Part shown: positions 11,992 through 21,686 of the stretch, one piece after another
How the letters are laid out: each line of letters starts with the position of its first letter
Position numbering within the stretch: position 1 is the first letter of the stretch
Source of the DNA: Verticillium longisporum
Lineage: Eukaryota; Ascomycota; Sordariomycetes; Glomerellales; Plectosphaerellaceae
Direction of reading: 5' to 3'
Assembly: GCA_019188255.1 (NCBI GenBank)
Contig: JAETXT010000015.1
Span: 1-64,000 of the forward strand
DNA length: 64,000 nt
Translations under genes and position numbers: made by a program
The notes under the pieces: generated by a model
What the model was told of the DNA's origin: nothing
The model's database searches: none
Seen by the model: the letters and a program-made list of their open reading frames with translations, nothing else

Positions 11992-13172
11992 TGTGGCGCG
12001 TTGAATTGGCGTCCGTGCTAGGAATTCAGAATAAAGACGATATGACGGAGGCGTAATTGAGGATGCGTGCGTTGACAGCTGGTTGTCTGAGTGTTTGTTG
12101 ATGCAAGTGTCGTTGCAGATGTCACGTTCTTGACGCTGGAGCTTTAGCACTTGATGGCGGGGTAGCTCTTGCCTGTCCTGCCTGAGGTGGCTAAGACTGA
12201 CCGCCAGTGGCGGGGTAGTTATGTCAGTCAGACACCACCAGTGGACCCAGCCAACACTTCGTCCCTTCAGAAACAAGAATCTCTTGGCACGATATTCCGA
12301 CCATTTCAGGCTTCTTCTCAATGAAATCAAAATTCACAGGTTCAGGATTTCAGAGTCCGGCTGACTTCCTATTCTTGCTGCTCCATCAGTGACTAATGAT
12401 CAGCCTAACGGAAGCGTCCCTGGTCTCTGTCAGCCACGTCTGGATTCGGCACCAGATCGACCATCTTGGGTTTCTCCTTTGGGTGTTGCATCTGTCGTTG
12501 CATTTGTCGATCCGACCAAGATTTACCATACACGTGGAAACGTGGAACGTTCGAGTCGCGCTTCTGCAGAAAGCTTTCATCGCCGCCAGACATCCCATCC
12601 GCCTTGTCGGGACATCTCTCGCCAGATATGCGTAGCCTTGCAACCTGATACGTGCGCTTCTGGCATTCATCTCCAAAAAGACCTTGCCGGCTGGCGCCGG
12701 ACCAAGCCGCCCCCCACCAAGCAACGCAGTCGGGCGATTTCACTCTGCTTTTGCCGAGTTCTGATCCTGCAAACCCACCCTCAGGAGCCATCTCATTTGC
12801 TGGGCTATAGACGTGACGTTGGCTCCGATATGTGGAGGACCTGCGTCATTACCGCCCCAAGATACAGCAAGGAGGTGGGGCAAAAGCTCCAGCATTACAC
12901 AAGACGCTCCGACGCGATGGAGGGGCAAAGGGTCGCGTTGGCTGGCTTTTGGAGAGGATCAGGAGGGGGCAGACATGGAGAACACGGGCTATCGCAGAGG
13001 GGCAGGTCGGCGAGAAGCTGTTCTCGCAGCCTACTTAAGGCCGAGAGGCCCCCTCCGCTAGACCCTGGTAGGATGTGTGCTCTTTATTATTTTTACACGA
13101 TACCCTTGCTTGACCTGTCTTATTCGCTTCAGAGTTTGAAGGCTTCTTACCTACACTTTAACGTACATCAAA
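11992..13172. promoter_or_regulatory. Divergent promoter of E2 (-) and aldo-keto reductase (+) with STRE-like cluster
   Basis: This is a 1.2-kb divergent intergenic region. Within 12921-13054 there are four copies of the stress-response element core AGGGG or its complement: AGGGG at 12921-12925, 12964-12968 and 12998-13002, and CCCCT at 13050-13054, all 120-250 bp upstream of the reductase start. An A/T-rich TTTATTATTTTTA stretch near 13081-13094 is a possible TATA region. In yeasts and moulds AGGGG is bound by Msn2/4-type zinc-finger factors; regulation of this gene by them is inference. The open frame 12389-13402 spanning the promoter is an artefact of read-through from the frameshifted reductase. 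Confidence 0.5.
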
Positions 13173-14067
13173 ATGTCGGGCACTACGCAGACCAGCCGTA
13201 CCTTTACCCTCAACACGGGGACAAGCTACCCGCTGTCGGCCTTGGCACCTGGCAGTCCAAGCCCAACGAGGTCAAGCACGCCGTCGAGGCCGCGCTCCGC
13301 CAGGGCTACCGCCACATTGACACGGCGCTCGCGTACGGTAACGAGCGGAGGTCGGCGACGGCATCAAGGCGTCGGGCGTGCCCCGCTCCGAAATTTGGCT
13401 GACGACCAAGCTCGACAACCCATGGCACAAGCGCGTCCAGGAAGGCATCGCTTCTTCGCTCGAGAGCCTTCAGACCGATTACGTCGACCTCTACCTGATG
13501 CACTGGCCTTCCTCGACCGATCCCGATGACCTCAAGAAGCACCACCCTGACTGGGACTTTGTCGACACGTGGCGCGAGATGCAGAAGCTTGTCGGCACCG
13601 GCAAGGTTCGCAACATTGGCGTGTCCAACTTTGGCATCAAGAACCTCGAGCGCCTGCTCAACGACCCCTCCTGCAAGATTGTCCCCGCGGTCAACCAGAT
13701 TGAGCTCCACCCTTGCAACCCATCGCCCAAGCTCCTCGAGTACAACGCATCCAAGGGCATCCACTCGACGGCGTACTCGTGCCTCGGCAGCACCGACTCG
13801 CCCCTGTACAAGAACGAGACGCTGCTGAACATTGCCAAGGCCAAGGGCAAGACGCCTCAGCAGGTTCTCCTCCTGTGGGGTCTGAGCCGCGGTACCAGCG
13901 TCATTCCCAAGTCCGTCTCTAAGGAGCGCATCGCCGCCAACTATGAGCTCGACGGCTGGGAGTTGACCGACGACGAGATTAAGCAGCTTTCGAGCATTCC
14001 CGACCGCTTCAAGGTGTGCGGCGACGCGTGGCTGCCCATCAAGGTATTCTTCGGCGATGACGAGTAG
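13173..14067 (+). CDS. Aldo-keto reductase, glycerol dehydrogenase/Gcy1-like (two apparent 1-nt deficits)
   Basis: An intronless gene starting [16 protein letters not shown]. The AKR barrel is complete: LPAVGLGTW strand, catalytic Asp and Tyr in [11 protein letters not shown], Lys in LTTKLDN, His in [31 protein letters not shown], and the NADPH-binding tail [10 protein letters not shown]. The family reduces aldehydes such as glyceraldehyde, dihydroxyacetone or xylose with NADPH in the cytosol. The frame is interrupted twice. ACGGGGACA at 13218-13226 needs one more G to read GDKLPAV, and GAGCGGAGG at about 13340-13350 needs one more base to read [14 protein letters not shown]. With both restored the gene is 897 nt, 298 aa, the usual family size. 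The STRE-like cluster upstream suggests stress induction. Its 3' end is convergent with the HIT gene, 87 bp away. Confidence 0.88.
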
Positions 14068-14154
14068 ACCAGGGGCGGGGGAACGAGGAATAAAAAAATA
14101 CATGTAGAATGAATACAAATGAAGAAATGGTCACCACCTTGATGCTGTAGAGGC

Positions 14155-14733
14155 TTAAAGCTTCGATTTCCGTCTGTCATCTGCCTCTTCCTTGAGCACC
14201 TCAGCCACCGCCTCACGCAGGTCTCTCGCGAGGACCTCGGCCTCGTCATCATCCAGCTCCTCCCTCTTTCCCCTGCCAAACATTGTGAAGCTCTCGCTGA
14301 AACGGCCGCTCGCGCGAATCTCGGGCCGCGGAATTAAGTGGTAGTGCATGTGCATGACGACCTGGGCGGCGGCGGCGCCGTTATTCTGCACAACGTTCCA
14401 GTCCTCGACGCCGGTGACTCTCGCCAGCGCACGGGATAGCGTTCGTAGGAATCTTCCGAGCTCGGCAGCTTCAATCTCAGAGGCGTCGGTCAGCTTGGGT
14501 CGATGCGCGCGAGGGCATAGCAAAGGTGACCCCTCGATAAGGGCATGATGTCGAGGAAGGCAACGAGGGTATCGGTAGAGGACGACAAATGAGGCGGGAC
14601 ACGTCCGCGTCGGGTCCATCTCGTGATCTGACGGCGGCTCGAGGGGGTCATAGGGCGAAAATGTGTCGGCAATGGCGCAAAACGGGCAGTTCGCGTCCGT
14701 TGTCTCGACGCCGGTGTCGAATACAGGCGTCAT
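14155..14733 (-). CDS. HIT (histidine triad) family protein with compensated frame disturbance
   Basis: This is a single-exon gene of about 192 aa. I place the start at ATG 14733 (MTPVFDTGVETTDANC) because the upstream frame begins with GTG. It has NCPFCAIAD near the N-terminus, WNVVQNNGAAAAQVV and the triad VMHMHYHLIPRP (H-x-H-x-H), so it is a nucleotide hydrolase or transferase of the HIT superfamily (HINT/Fhit-like). Between about 14528 and 14577 the frame reads an implausible peptide, while the adjacent frame reads the expected STDTLVAFLDIMPLSRGHL. Entry needs two missing bases (a CT unit) or one extra; exit needs one missing base. Both ends of the gene share one frame, so the disturbance is compensated. 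It is divergent from RPB12 across a 392-bp promoter. Confidence 0.88.
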   Translation of the reverse strand: MTPVFDTGVETTDANCPFCAIADTFSPYDPLEPPSDHEMDPTRTCPASFVVLYRYPRCLPRHHALIEGSPLLCPRAHRPKLTDASEIEAAELGRFLRTLSRALARVTGVEDWNVVQNNGAAAAQVVMHMHYHLIPRPEIRASGRFSESFTMFGRGKREELDDDEAEVLARDLREAVAEVLKEEADDRRKSKL

Positions 14734-15125
14734 GATGGGTGGTCGGTGGGAGGGTCGTCGAGATATCCGATCAGCTTGTTCATTATCCGCAAGTCGTGTC
14801 ACGGTCGGTTGATGGCCAGAGATCGAATTCCGTGTCTAACTACATGAACGTAGGATCAAGTCCATGTGGTCCATGTGAAATGGGAGCTGTAACTGCACGA
14901 GATCTCGGCGATTGAACCTCGGGAAGTGGGCCTGGGCAGCCGGCGGCTGACCGCCTTCGACTCGACATAAATTCTGCCGCCATCCGACCTCACCGCCCGG
15001 CGAATTGTCATCCACAGGACTGCCCCACGCTACAGCCTTGCATCGAAGAAAGAAAACTTCCTATCACGACCTTTTGATCGACAACCCAACCATCCGCTCC
15101 GACACAGCCCACGAAAACCTGCACC
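14734..15125. promoter_or_regulatory. Bidirectional promoter between HIT gene and RPB12
   Basis: This is the 392-bp spacer between divergent start codons (14733 minus, 15126 plus). The side nearest RPB12 (15010-15125) is C/A-rich and lacks purine tracts, as expected for a leader. No other gene fits here. Confidence 0.5.
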
Positions 15126-15424
15126 ATGTCCCGCGAAGCCTACCAAGTTCCCACCGGCCAGGGTTCCAACCCCGCGGCAACCGGCAAGTCCTTTGACGCC
15201 TATGGCGGTGGCAGCAGCAACGAGGTCGGCCCCCAGATGCAGTACCTCTGCGGTGACTGCGGCCTCAAGTTCCAGATGCGCCGCGGCGACGCCATTCGAT
15301 GCAAGGAGTGCGGCTGTCGCATCCTGTACAAGGAGCGCACCAAGCGGTACGAAAGCTGACTTGCTCTCGCGCGGGTAGGCGCAAGCTAACAGTGTATAGC
15401 ATGGTTCAGTTCGAGGCGAGGTGA
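15126..15424 (+). CDS. RPB12: DNA-directed RNA polymerases I, II and III subunit RPABC4 (Rpb12)
   Basis: There are two exons, 15126-15346 and 15400-15424, with a 53-nt intron carrying GCTAAC as branch site and TATAG as acceptor. The 81-aa product has a variable N-terminus (MSREAYQVPTGQGSNP) and the conserved zinc ribbon YLCGDCGLKF..DAIRCKECGCRILYKERTKR. These CxxC pairs bind one zinc. The intron splits the last codons and restores the invariant C-terminus MVQFEAR. Rpb12/Rpc10 is a small subunit shared by all three nuclear RNA polymerases and helps hold the assembly platform together. The GPN1 gene, whose product helps import assembled Pol II, lies convergent 248 bp away. Confidence 0.96.
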
Positions 15425-15672
15425 TTGCTGCATGGACAATGACGGGATGGACGAACTATGCATGAGGCTACGAGGTGGTGTGGCGAGGTCTGCCAATGCG
15501 GGACATCCAAGCTGCGGTGAATCCCAGGGGGCGGCCACGGAGGTCACAGGTCACGGAGTTTGGTGTTGGTACATGCTTGGGAGATGAACATTCCAGGTAT
15601 CTTCTTTTGATCGCAATGCAGTTATTCCTAAACGCCAGTCCAGCTAAGCCCCCAAAGTTTTGCGTCGTCAAT

Positions 15673-16927
15673 TTATTTCCTCTGCTGGTGCAGGTATTTG
15701 GCAAAGCTGGCGTCTGACATGACCGAATCGCCTTCGGCGAGCATCGAAGCTTCGTACCGCGCCTGCAGGCCCTCCCTGTCACCCTCCTCGTCCGGCATGT
15801 CATCGTCGTCAATGTCGCTGACAACTTCGGGCCCGTCGTCGAGGGCGTCCGCTTCCTTGGCCTTGTCCTTTTTGTCTACGGAAAGTCCCTTCATCATCTT
15901 GTCGACCTCGGCCTCGCGCGTCTGGCGTTTCTGGTCTTCCCTCTCAGCCCGTCTCCTCTGCAGCTCCGGCAGGTAGTCTCTGTTGAACTCTTCCGTCTTC
16001 TCCTCGACAGCCTGGAAGAACTCCTCCATGCCGGTGCCAAGCTTGGAGCTCACGGGCACGAAGCTCAGGTGTGAGTAAAACTCTTCGAGCACAAGACTCA
16101 TCGAGTTGAGCAGGCTGCCCATGTAGCCGGAGCCGCCACCGCCAACACCCTCCTCGCCCGCCTCATCTTCCTGCAGGGCCGCTTGGAATGCTTCAAAGTC
16201 TGTCATCCACTCCTTCGCAAAGGAGGCGTCCTTGACGTCGGTCTTGTTGAAGACGAGAATCATGGGTAGTTTTGTCTTATACAGGATACTGCAGGCGTAT
16301 AGCATGTTGCTCATAAAGGTGCTGGTCGAAGCGGTGCGTGGCGTGTCGATAATGTATGCGATGATGGTCGGGAAGGAAGAGGCGAGTGATTCGAGGAGGA
16401 TCGTGCCGCTGGCAGACCAGACGAAGACCTCGATTTGGCCGGCTGCGAATGTCAGTCACATAACGTGGATGAGTCGTCGCGAAACATACGTGTGTCCACA
16501 AGAATGTTCTTGATGGGCTCCTTGTCTGGGTTCGCTGAGTCGGGTGTCGTCCTCTTCTCAAGGAGGTTGACAATCTGGTCAACCTTGGTCGCGAACAGGT
16601 TCAGCGACGTCAAGATGCCGCCGTTGGGGCCCAGGTTGTACTGCTTCATAACCTCCTCATAGTTGACCGAGTCGCGAATGTCAATGTTGCTTTCAAATGG
16701 GACGTTTATCACAGCAGGATCAAGGTTGATGACATAGGGAGGCTCTTTTTTGCCGTGGAGATACGAGTTGATACGGCGCATAAAGGTTGTCTTGCCGGAG
16801 CCTGCGAAGCACATCACATTAGCGGAATACCGGGGTGTTCAGACGGGAGGTGTATACCGGCCATGCCAACGCAGACAATGGCGGGCGGCTGCTTGGCAGT
16901 GCTGGAGGGCGGAGCTGAAGAAGCCAT
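15673..16927 (-). CDS. GPN-loop GTPase 1 (Npa3/XAB1 type)
   Basis: Exons are 16858-16927, 16490-16801 and 15673-16442, with introns of 56 and 47 nt; total 383 aa. The P-loop GMAGSGKTT is assembled across the first intron. Then come the GPN loop ([13 protein letters not shown]), the Walker-B-like DTPGQIEVF formed across the second intron, and the guanine-specificity motif NKTD. The C-terminal third is acidic and charged with coiled-coil character ([30 protein letters not shown]), as in Npa3. The enzyme acts as an essential GTPase that promotes assembly and nuclear import of RNA polymerase II. It shares a 260-bp divergent promoter with the Cwf19 gene. The end at 15673 reads YLHQQRK. Confidence 0.95.
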
Positions 16928-17187
16928 GTCGAGGGGTCGGTCACGCCGGGAAAGATGGAGACTGTCGCGGAAAGAAAAAGGTGCAGACCTCGACGGCGAG
17001 TTTGGAGGTGAGAGAAAGATGCCCCGCGGCAAGAGCGTGGGGCAGCGCAAGGCCTGTCAGGATCCCTGCACTGGTCTCGATTTCCGGATGTGGGACGTGC
17101 ACTACAGCTAGGTACATAGGTATGGAAAAGTGACGTCTGATGGATGGGTCGCTCGCAAAGTCTGGTCCGTTTCGCAACACGGCCAAA
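16928..17187. promoter_or_regulatory. Compact bidirectional promoter of GPN1 and Cwf19
   Basis: Only 260 bp separate the start codons of the two divergent genes, so regulatory sequence must be shared. It holds TAGGTACATAGG at 17110-17121, an example of the recurring TAGGTA element of this window. Co-regulation of a Pol II assembly factor and a splicing factor is plausible but inferred. Confidence 0.5.
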
Positions 17188-19311
17188 ATGGACGGACTCG
17201 ACGATTTCGAAAAGGCGCTCGCAGCGGAAAAGGGCGAAAGAGAGCGGATTGAGCGGGAAAAGGAAGAGAGGAGACAGCGCAAGAAGCATCGACACAGCCA
17301 CAGTCATCGAGACGAACGCGACGAGCCATCGGAAAGGCATCGAGACAAGGATCGCGACCGACACCGATCCCATGGATCACGACGCCACGACGGAGAAGAC
17401 GACGAGCGCAGGCACCGGCGCCATAGATCGCGACACCACGAAGACGACGATGACAACGGCCACAGGCACAAGCGATCTCGCCGCGAAAGGGACGACGACG
17501 CGTCAGAGTCGAGGCACAAACGGCGACGCGACGACCACCACAAGACTTCCGACCCCAAGGAGGACCTTCCTCTCCCGGACGAAGAGAAGACGCCGGAGAT
17601 TGACGAGAAACCGAGCGCCGCTATTGTCCGAGATGCTTGGATGACAGCGCCGTCTGCACTGGACGTTGACTACGTACACCGACGCGAAAAAGACCAGAAG
17701 CCCCCACCAAAGGACGAACCTCCCCGAGTCGTCCATGAACGCGAGATCAACAAGGAGATTGATGTTCCCGAGGCCAGCCTACCGGATACCCCAGCCGAAA
17801 GAACTTTCAACTACAGGTTTGGAGACTCGGGCTCCCAGTGGAGACTGATGAAACTCAAGGCTGTCTACACCGCGGCTGAACAGAGTGGGCGTACACCAGA
17901 GGACGTGGCTCTTGAACGATTCGGCGACCTTCGAGAATTTGACGATGCGCGGGAAGAGAAGAGCGAGCTAGATCGGAGACAGATTTACGGCGAGGGCTAC
18001 GTCGGCAAGGAGCAGCCGACGGGCGAGCTCTATGGAGAGCGCATGGCTAAGCTGAGCATCACACGAAAAGCCACCAATGACGCGCCTGAGGAACCGGAGC
18101 AGGGCGTCGTCATCCCCGATGAGCCCATGCAGCACACGCCAATGGACCAAACCACCCTCAACAGGCTACGTGCGCAAATGGTCAAGGCCAAACTGATGAG
18201 GGCCCCCAATGCCGCCCAGCTCGAATCAGAATACAACGCAGCCGCGGCTAGCTTTGCGACCAAGGGCCCTCAATCCGTCACGCTCGGTGCCCAGGACAAC
18301 AGGATGCTTGCCGGCAGCCGAGGCGAGGTCAAGGCCGTGGAGACGAAGCGCGGGCGGGAGAGGGGCAATGTGGAAGCCAATGATGACATGACCATCGAGG
18401 ACATGGTGCGCGAGGAGCGGCGGACGCGTGGGCAAGCCGGCGGCGAAGGCGCTCGACTGGCTGAGCGGATCGCCAAGGATGGCAAGTTTGACGACGACCT
18501 CGAGTACTTGGACGAAAATGCCGACAAGCTCGCGAAACGGGTGCACAAGTCGGAAATTAACCTCAAAAACGTTGCCGTCAACGAATACCAGAAACTGAGC
18601 CGCATCCTCGACAACTGTCCGCTCTGCTATCACGAAGACAAGAACCAGCAGCCGCTGGCGCCCGTGCTCTCGCTGGGCACACGCGTCTACTTGACTCTGG
18701 CGACAGAGCCCGAGGTCAGCCCCGGCGGTGCTGTCATTGCGCCCCTGACGCACCGCAAAAACCTCTTGGAGTGCGACGACGACGAGTGGGAGGAGCTGCG
18801 CAACTTTATGAAGTCTCTGACGCGGATGTACCACGACAAGGGACAAGAGGTCATTTTCTACGAGAACGCAGCGGCACCGCACCGCCACCTCCATGCGGCC
18901 ATGATTGCAGTGCCCATCCCGTACGAGGAGGGCGCCATGGTGCCAGCGTACTTCAAAGAAGCATTTCTGTCCGCAGACGAGGAGTGGGCGCAACATCGCA
19001 AGGTCATTGACACGGGCGCCAAGGCGGCTGGGGGTATGGGCCGCATGGCGTTCCGGCGGTCGATTGCCAAGGAGATGCCCTACTTCCATGTCTGGTTCAC
19101 GCTGGACGGGGGCTTGGGTCACATAATCGAAAACTCGGACAAGTGGCCGCGGGGTGATTTGTTTGCGCGAGAGATTGTCGGTGGGATCATGGACGTCGGG
19201 CCAGACGTCATCAAGAAGCAGGGCCGGTGGAGGAGAGACGACACTCGAGTCGAGGGTTTTCAGAGAGGATGGAGAAAGTTTGACTGGACGAGGCTGCTCG
19301 CAGAAGGGTAG
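17188..19311 (+). CDS. Cwf19-like pre-mRNA splicing / lariat metabolism protein
   Basis: This intronless gene encodes 707 aa. I chose ATG 17188 (MDGLDDFEKALAAEKGERER) because it has a good CAAAATG context; an upstream in-frame ATG at 17140 would add a poor extension. The first 170 residues are an Arg/His/Asp/Glu repeat region (RS-like, RHRSHGSRRH), typical of spliceosomal proteins. The middle is helical and charged. The C-terminal 230 residues contain the two CwfJ domains: a zinc-type NCPLCYHEDK motif, a HIT-like FYENAAAPHRHLHAAMIAVP segment, and the final YFHVWFTLDGGLGHII..WPRGDLF region. Cwf19/Drn1 proteins associate with late spliceosomes and the debranching enzyme in the nucleus. Confidence 0.94.
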   Translation: MDGLDDFEKALAAEKGERERIEREKEERRQRKKHRHSHSHRDERDEPSERHRDKDRDRHRSHGSRRHDGEDDERRHRRHRSRHHEDDDDNGHRHKRSRRERDDDASESRHKRRRDDHHKTSDPKEDLPLPDEEKTPEIDEKPSAAIVRDAWMTAPSALDVDYVHRREKDQKPPPKDEPPRVVHEREINKEIDVPEASLPDTPAERTFNYRFGDSGSQWRLMKLKAVYTAAEQSGRTPEDVALERFGDLREFDDAREEKSELDRRQIYGEGYVGKEQPTGELYGERMAKLSITRKATNDAPEEPEQGVVIPDEPMQHTPMDQTTLNRLRAQMVKAKLMRAPNAAQLESEYNAAAASFATKGPQSVTLGAQDNRMLAGSRGEVKAVETKRGRERGNVEANDDMTIEDMVREERRTRGQAGGEGARLAERIAKDGKFDDDLEYLDENADKLAKRVHKSEINLKNVAVNEYQKLSRILDNCPLCYHEDKNQQPLAPVLSLGTRVYLTLATEPEVSPGGAVIAPLTHRKNLLECDDDEWEELRNFMKSLTRMYHDKGQEVIFYENAAAPHRHLHAAMIAVPIPYEEGAMVPAYFKEAFLSADEEWAQHRKVIDTGAKAAGGMGRMAFRRSIAKEMPYFHVWFTLDGGLGHIIENSDKWPRGDLFAREIVGGIMDVGPDVIKKQGRWRRDDTRVEGFQRGWRKFDWTRLLAEG

Positions 19312-20113
19312 GTAGCGACGTACCTAGCGTTTGAAGATATAAAAAGCTCAAGGGCTACACTCGACAAGACTGACCGAAGCGCGTGGAATGGGCACTCCAC
19401 ATGAATCTTCTACTTAATACAGTCCAGACACTGTGCACTTCGCTACGTCCCGGCTGGCAGGGCGGCCGGATCGCCCGGAACGAGCGCTAAGGAGCCCCTG
19501 TCACCGACGCTGTGCAGTGCTTCCCCACACAGAGACTGTGTACGTGACAGCCTCCGAGGCAGGATTGGTGGTGGGGGCAGATCCTTGGCTTGGAGATCCC
19601 TAGGCCAAACAGGGCCCAACTGGGCAGACCCCAAGGAGCCTGAACGGGGGCCGGCACACCCGAGTGAGGCGCTGTTCTCAGCATCAACAGGGGATCGATG
19701 CCGTGAGCGGCGACCAAGGACATCCTGCGCCACTTGAAACTGCTCGTGCCAGCCGATCCTTTTCATCGTCTTGCCTCCCGACATCTTTTTCACAGAGACG
19801 GACGAGTCGAGTCCTCTAACCGCTCATCACAACGACGACGACGACGACTTCCATCACAAACCGCCATCCCGTTCAACCCATCACATCAACCGCTCTTCCA
19901 AGACTGTCGGCCATCGGCGATCGCGCTTGACCCCCGTTTCCAGCCTCGCCTCTGTCGTCATTGAACCGTGTGTCTCTGTGCGCCCAGTACCCTTGGGGTT
20001 CGTCAGGGAGACGTAGCGGACATTTCATTCCACCTGCCCACCTTATCTCTACACGATCAAGGAAGGGACCCTTGACAAAAGACCTAACCATTTTCCAATT
20101 AACCCCCAACACC
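19312..20113. promoter_or_regulatory. Intergenic: 3' end of Cwf19 gene, promoter of Mpv17 gene
   Basis: This 802-bp spacer contains no coding sequence I can support. It opens with GTAGGTAGCGACGTACCTAG at 19309-19328, an imperfect inverted pair of the TAGGTA/TACCTA element. The last 250 bp are C/A/T-rich leader sequence. Confidence 0.45.
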
Positions 20114-21052
20114 ATGTCCTGGGACCTTAGCCGTCGCCGTATCGTCCGCACCGTCAACTCGAAATACATCTACGGTCGCCTGGTATGTTGGGCCTCTGTT
20201 TGACACTGGTGATCCGGCCTGCTGACTGACGATGCAGCCGCTGGTGCACGCCATCATCTTCTTCATCGAAATGGCCCTCGTCGCGAGATTGACGGCGCGC
20301 TTCAACGCCTACTACGATGAGCGACCCCGTACGTCCCAGTGCTCCCTGACACACACACCTTCTTTGTGGCCTTGCTAATCTGACCCACCTCCAGTCATGA
20401 CCATGATGGTCACCAATGCCATCCTCGGTGGCATCGCCGACACGACTGCCCAGACCATCACGGTGCTCCGCCAGACGGCGCTTCGTCAGCCGGGTGGCGT
20501 CGGCAAGGACGATGATGTGGCGATTGAGATTCACGAGCTCGATCGCAAGAACCCCTCATCGACCGCGACCTGATCCCCGATTCGAAGGCCCTGCCGCCGC
20601 CGTTCGACTTTGAGCGCCTCACCCGCTTCATGGCCTATGGTTTCTGCATGGCGCCGCTCCAGTTCAAGTGGTTCAAGTTTCTGTCCTCGACGTTCCCCAT
20701 GTCCAAGACGTCGGCGTTCGGTCCTGCCATGAAGCGTGTCGCGTTTGACCAGCTCATCTTTGCGCCCTTTGGTCTCGGCGTCTTCTTCACCGCCATGACG
20801 GTTGCCGAGGGAGGAGGCCGCCGTGCCGTGTACAACAAGCTGCGCGACATGTACGTGCCGACGCTCAAGGCCAACTATCTGGTGTGGCCAGCGGTGCAGG
20901 TCATCAACTTTCGCCTGATGCCCGTGCAGTTCCAGCTGCCGTTTGTGTCCACCATTGGAATCGCATGGACGGCCTATCTGTCCTTGAGCAACTCGGCCGA
21001 GGAGGTGGACAACAGGCCTAACCAGCACGCTTCTGACATTCGCCTGTCCTAG
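20114..21052 (+). CDS. Mpv17/PMP22 family integral membrane protein (one apparent 1-nt deficit)
   Basis: Exons are 20114-20182, 20238-20328 and 20395-21052. The protein starts MSWDLSRRRIVRTVNSKYIY and shows the four-helix Mpv17/PMP22 pattern: TNAILGGIADTTAQ in the first conserved helix, a long hydrophilic loop (KNPLIDRDLIPDSKALPPPF), FDFERLTRFMAYGFCMAPLQFKW, the FDQLIFAPFGLGVFF helix and WPAVQVINFRLMPVQFQLPF, the family signature. These proteins sit in peroxisomal, mitochondrial or vacuolar membranes and influence solute permeability. The loop region breaks at 20551-20556: AACCCCTCATC reads into a stop, and adding one C gives the continuous protein. The spliced length is then 819 nt, 272 aa, in phase throughout. 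Confidence 0.88.
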
Positions 21053-21686
21053 GCTGACTACCTGATCAACTGATTTTCATTTGTCTGGTGGGTGCATGTT
21101 TGGCTGATGCCCAGGATGCATCACAGGCGCTGGGTGTTGGGCGCTTGGATTTTTTTTCGATTTTTTTGGTGGTTTCTAGATGCATTTACAATGGCAAGTT
21201 GTTCAAGTGCTCGTCTTTGTGATGAATGAGTGCACGTGAAACGACTACCTCGAAATAGACCTTGCGCTTCCGTTTCGCATCTGCATATCGACCGGCAGAA
21301 GACGGGAGGCCGGCTGGTGCTCGGGCGGCGACGGCAATCTTTAAAGGTCTCTGGCCCAGTCGATGGATGCAAGCAGGCACCGCTGCCCCTCACTTCAGCT
21401 TCAGCGCCCGCGCCGCGCCAGAGCCAAAGGGAGCGCCAGCACCACCAGCACGAGCACCGGGACTGTCGCCCTGCCCAACAGCTTCTAGCCCCCCTGCCCG
21501 CCAGAAGCGACCCCGCCAAAAATGCAGAGTGATCTAATGCCATCACCCCACCACAACTGAACCTCCCATCCCACCTCCTCGACCCTATCGAAGCTCTGCG
21601 TGTTTTTCTTCTCGACTGCCATTTGGGAAAAAAAGCCTCAGGACTTTTTGCATCACCAGAACAATAGACATTGCAAATTCGCCATC
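21053..21686. promoter_or_regulatory. Promoter region of phosphoglycerate kinase
   Basis: This is the 634-bp upstream region of a strongly expressed glycolytic gene. It has a T-rich block at 21147-21175 and C/T-rich stretches near 21540-21640 before the start codon. No separate gene is supportable. Confidence 0.5.

Noticed and set aside
12389..13402. 337-codon frame reaching into the aldo-keto reductase
   Set aside because: It is promoter sequence fused to the reductase frame only because of the missing base at 13221; the real start is ATG 13173.
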